Source of the DNA: Bryobacterales bacterium
GTDB lineage: Bacteria; Acidobacteriota; Terriglobia; Bryobacterales; Bryobacteraceae
Reading direction: 5' to 3'
NCBI GenBank assembly: GCA_003132865.1
Contig: PKYZ01000461.1
Span: 5,554 to 11,722, forward strand
Length of the DNA stretch: 6,169 nucleotides
Shown here piece by piece: positions 5,943 through 6,169 of this stretch (positions are counted from its first letter, which is position 1; the number at the start of each line of letters is the position of its first letter). The translations under genes and the position numbers were made by a program. The notes beneath the pieces are model-generated. The model was not told the DNA's origin. It did no database searches and was given only the letters and a program-made list of their open reading frames with translations.

Positions 5943-6134
5943 TTAGCCGGAGTTCTGGGGAGGGGAGGAGTCTGCGGGATGCAGCAAGGAATGAAGTCCT
6001 TGGGCAATCGAAGTGTTGGCCCTCTTGGCTATGGTTCGAATCACCGTGGTGAAAGCCGCAAACGCGTCGGCGCCGCGCTGCGTTTTGGAGCACTGCGAAA
6101 CCTTCGCGGCCGAGAACAACCTCGCCACGATCAT
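5943..6134 (-). pseudogene. Probable transposase C-terminal remnant (family uncertain)
   Basis: The minus-strand frame ends at TAA 5945-5943 and is open through the right edge of the window; ATG 6134 is simply the first in-window start. The segment AKVSQCSKTQRGADAFAAFTTVIRTIAKR, at about residues 10-38, looks like the C-terminal helix region of a DDE transposase, possibly IS66-like, where a conserved RK-x-S motif is followed by a GA-x-AFA-x-F helix. This rests on pattern memory only, and no catalytic residue is inside the window. The gene could be intact outside the window. A competing plus-strand frame from 6031 overlaps it but has no ribosome-binding site. Confidence 0.35.
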
Positions 6135-6169
6135 GCGCGATGCCCTTCGGCGCGCCGGCCTTGCCGACC

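Noticed and set aside
5985..6002. CAAGGA/TCCTTG inverted repeat with a six-base loop.
   Set aside because: A short stem inside the transposase-remnant frame, without T-run; likely chance.
6033..6042. GGTTCGAATC, resembling the T-arm of a tRNA.
   Set aside because: No acceptor, D or anticodon stems could be built around it on either strand, and it lies within a plausible coding frame.
6031..6169. Plus-strand frame from ATG 6031, open to the right edge.
   Set aside because: No ribosome-binding site and no recognised motif; the opposite strand looks more like a transposase end. It cannot be fully excluded because it is cut by the window.
1..6169. CRISPR array, retron, or clustered direct repeats.
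   Set aside because: No regularly spaced repeats, reverse transcriptase or Cas-like sequence was seen on either strand.

Overview
The window looks like a piece of a high-GC acidobacterial genome, most likely from the Bryobacterales/Solibacter group. This is an inference from protein style. The large outer-membrane receptor has an N-terminal carboxypeptidase-regulatory-like domain, a type greatly expanded in Acidobacteriota. It sits with a TPR protein and a Tat-exported SelA-like PLP enzyme. No rRNA, tRNA or other lineage marker is present to prove it.

All supported genes lie on the minus strand, so they are transcribed from right to left. From right to left the window holds: (i) 5943-6169, the C-terminal remnant of what is probably a transposase, followed by about 160 bp of non-coding DNA with a hairpin; (ii) about 4379-5778, a decayed IS3-family insertion sequence whose transposase is broken by an in-frame TAG and a frameshift; (iii) 4251-4378, a short intergenic stretch with nested hairpins, a possible sigma-70-type promoter and a good Shine-Dalgarno site; (iv) 1752-4250, a TonB-dependent receptor that keeps signal peptide, carboxypeptidase-regulatory-like domain, plug and the first part of the barrel, but loses its C-terminus; (v) 1289-1957, six TPR repeats of a protein that has lost its N-terminus; (vi) 1-1280, a SelA-like PLP-dependent enzyme that runs off the left edge.

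The most notable point is the join near 1955-1970. Receptor sequence stops abruptly and TPR sequence begins in another reading frame, with no intergenic DNA. The simplest reading is a deletion that removed the receptor's barrel C-terminus and the N-terminal part of the TPR gene; an assembly misjoin is the main alternative. The three genes would otherwise read as one operon: receptor, periplasmic TPR scaffold, exported PLP enzyme. A shared role in nutrient uptake and processing is only an inference. I found no clear sign of a new defence, CRISPR or retroelement system. The interesting signals are the deletion fusion, the Tat-targeted SelA-like enzyme, the alternative hairpins upstream of the receptor, and the split promoter halves at the IS ends.
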